From the NCBI GenBank assembly GCA_035509615.1, contig DATJLK010000067.1, forward strand, positions 1 through 64,000: a stretch of 64,000 nt of DNA, read 5' to 3'. Origin of the DNA: AP-15 sp035509615 (GTDB lineage Bacteria; Pseudomonadota; Alphaproteobacteria; ATCC43930; CGMCC-115725). The position numbers and the translations under genes were made by a program. Positions 63,230-64,000 of the stretch are shown here, one piece after another. The notes under the pieces are model-generated. The model made no database searches and was not told the origin of the DNA. It saw only the letters and a program-made list of their open reading frames with translations. Position 1 is the stretch's first letter; every line of letters begins with the position of its first letter.

Positions 63230-64000
63230 GGAACGCCGCCATCGACCCGGCGGCGATCGCCGCCGAACTGATCCGCCGGCCGAGTGTCACGCCGGCCGAC
63301 GAGGGCGCGATCGGCGTCGTCGCCGGGCATCTCGAAGATCTCGGCTTTACCTGCCACCGGCTTGTCTTTGGCGGCGATGACGGCCGCGATCCGATCGCCA
63401 ACCTTTACGCCCGTTATGGCACCGGCCGGCCCAATTTGTGCTTCGCCGGGCATACCGATGTCGTGCCGCCGGGGTCGCGCGAGGCGTGGTCGCTCGATCC
63501 GTTTGGCGCCAGCCTGCGCGACGGCGCGTTGTGGGGCCGGGGTGCGGTCGACATGAAGGGGGCGATCGCCGCCTTCATCGCCGCCGCTCAGCGCTGGCTC
63601 GCGCAGCCCGGTCGTGATTTCACCGGTTCGCTCAGCTTCCTGATCACCGGCGACGAGGAAGCGGCCGGTGTCAACGGGACGAAGAAGGTTCTGGAATGGC
63701 TCGCCCGGCGCGGCGAAGCCCTCGATGCCTGCCTTGTCGGTGAGCCGACTTCGGCCATCCGGCTCGGCGATATGATCAAGATCGGCCGCCGCGGCAGCCT
63801 GACCGGCCGGCTCCGCGTCCAGGGCGTGCAGGGCCACACCGCCTATCCGCAGTTGGCCGACAACGCCGCCCACCGGCTGGTTGCACTGCTGCAGGTGCTG
63901 ACCACAGCCGAACTCGACCGGGGCTCGACCCATTTTCAGCCGTCGACCTTGCAGGTATCGACGATCGATATCGGCAACCCGGCGGCAAATGTGATCCCGG
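63226..64000 (+). CDS. dapE: Succinyl-diaminopimelate desuccinylase, partial at window end
   Basis: The first 258 codons of dapE are visible; the gene runs off the window. DapE removes the succinyl group from N-succinyl-LL-diaminopimelate with two zinc ions. Metal ligands and motifs seen are FAGHTDVVPPG, LWGRGAVDMKGAIAAF and ITGDEEAAGVNGT (general base Glu), then LVGEPTSA and RGSLTGRLRV. The ATG overlaps the dapD stop by four bases (ATGA), so the genes are coupled. Confidence 0.96.
   Translation, partial: MRNAAIDPAAIAAELIRRPSVTPADEGAIGVVAGHLEDLGFTCHRLVFGGDDGRDPIANLYARYGTGRPNLCFAGHTDVVPPGSREAWSLDPFGASLRDGALWGRGAVDMKGAIAAFIAAAQRWLAQPGRDFTGSLSFLITGDEEAAGVNGTKKVLEWLARRGEALDACLVGEPTSAIRLGDMIKIGRRGSLTGRLRVQGVQGHTAYPQLADNAAHRLVALLQVLTTAELDRGSTHFQPSTLQVSTIDIGNPAANVIP

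Overview
The window is GC-rich, densely coded chromosomal DNA from an alphaproteobacterium, most likely of Rhodospirillales type. This is inferred from gene order and protein character, not from a marker gene: there is no rRNA, and I found no tRNA. The supporting blocks are ffh-rpsP-rimM-trmD-rplS-leuC, mdh-sucC-sucD-sucA-sucB, chorismate mutase-hisC-tyrA beside metX-metW, a System I cytochrome c maturation cluster and minCDE. There is no CRISPR array, no intact transposase, and no prophage or conjugative gene.

Layout. 1-6650: a minus-strand translation and leucine operon (ffh to leuC, then two small ORFs, then leuD). 7450-14690: accessory metabolism and stress genes (Nu-class GST, CaiB-type CoA-transferase, a CBS-BON protein under a near-perfect FNR/FixK box, CHRD protein, LLM monooxygenase, haloacid dehalogenase, LysR regulator, small secreted protein). 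14725-19198: a two-gene unit of a TPR outer-membrane barrel and a very large FecR-domain protein with a TbpB-like C-terminus. This resembles a Slam/type XI secretion pair and is the most interesting protein system here. 19679-23436: a structured RNA element ending in a strong terminator directly in front of ccmA, then ccmABCDE, a repeat, and ccmG, with no ccmF. 23454-31333: TCA genes sucB, sucA, a Fic pseudogene on the other strand, sucD, sucC, mdh. 31882-35889: an ECF sigma/anti-sigma pair, then rph-rdgB-hemW. 36060-38188: minCDE. 38396-46949: accessory genes, including an MFS exporter divergent from a SufR-like Fe-S regulator with a perfect 36-bp palindromic operator between them, a lipoprotein with a DUF1906 domain, a second GST and a GDSL hydrolase. 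46946-52043: metW, metX, then divergent chorismate mutase-hisC-tyrA. 52222-56560: a NodU-type carbamoyltransferase, an SxtJ stub and a Wzm/Wzt-type polysaccharide exporter. 56687-64000: a small hypothetical gene, an MgtC-like protein, a large uncharacterised protein, cysE, an acetyltransferase, a secreted protein, dapD and dapE (cut by the window end).

Repeats. Four copies of a palindromic intergenic repeat of about 80-135 bp lie at 223-356, 22731-22816, 33282-33412 and 61526-61605. Each sits at a gene end, and one lies exactly where ccmF would be expected. A separate palindrome is carried in frame inside the sucB linker.

All calls come from reading the sequence and its translations. No database search, fold prediction or alignment was run. 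Start codons were chosen from Shine-Dalgarno spacing and family N-termini, and may be a few codons off where stated.
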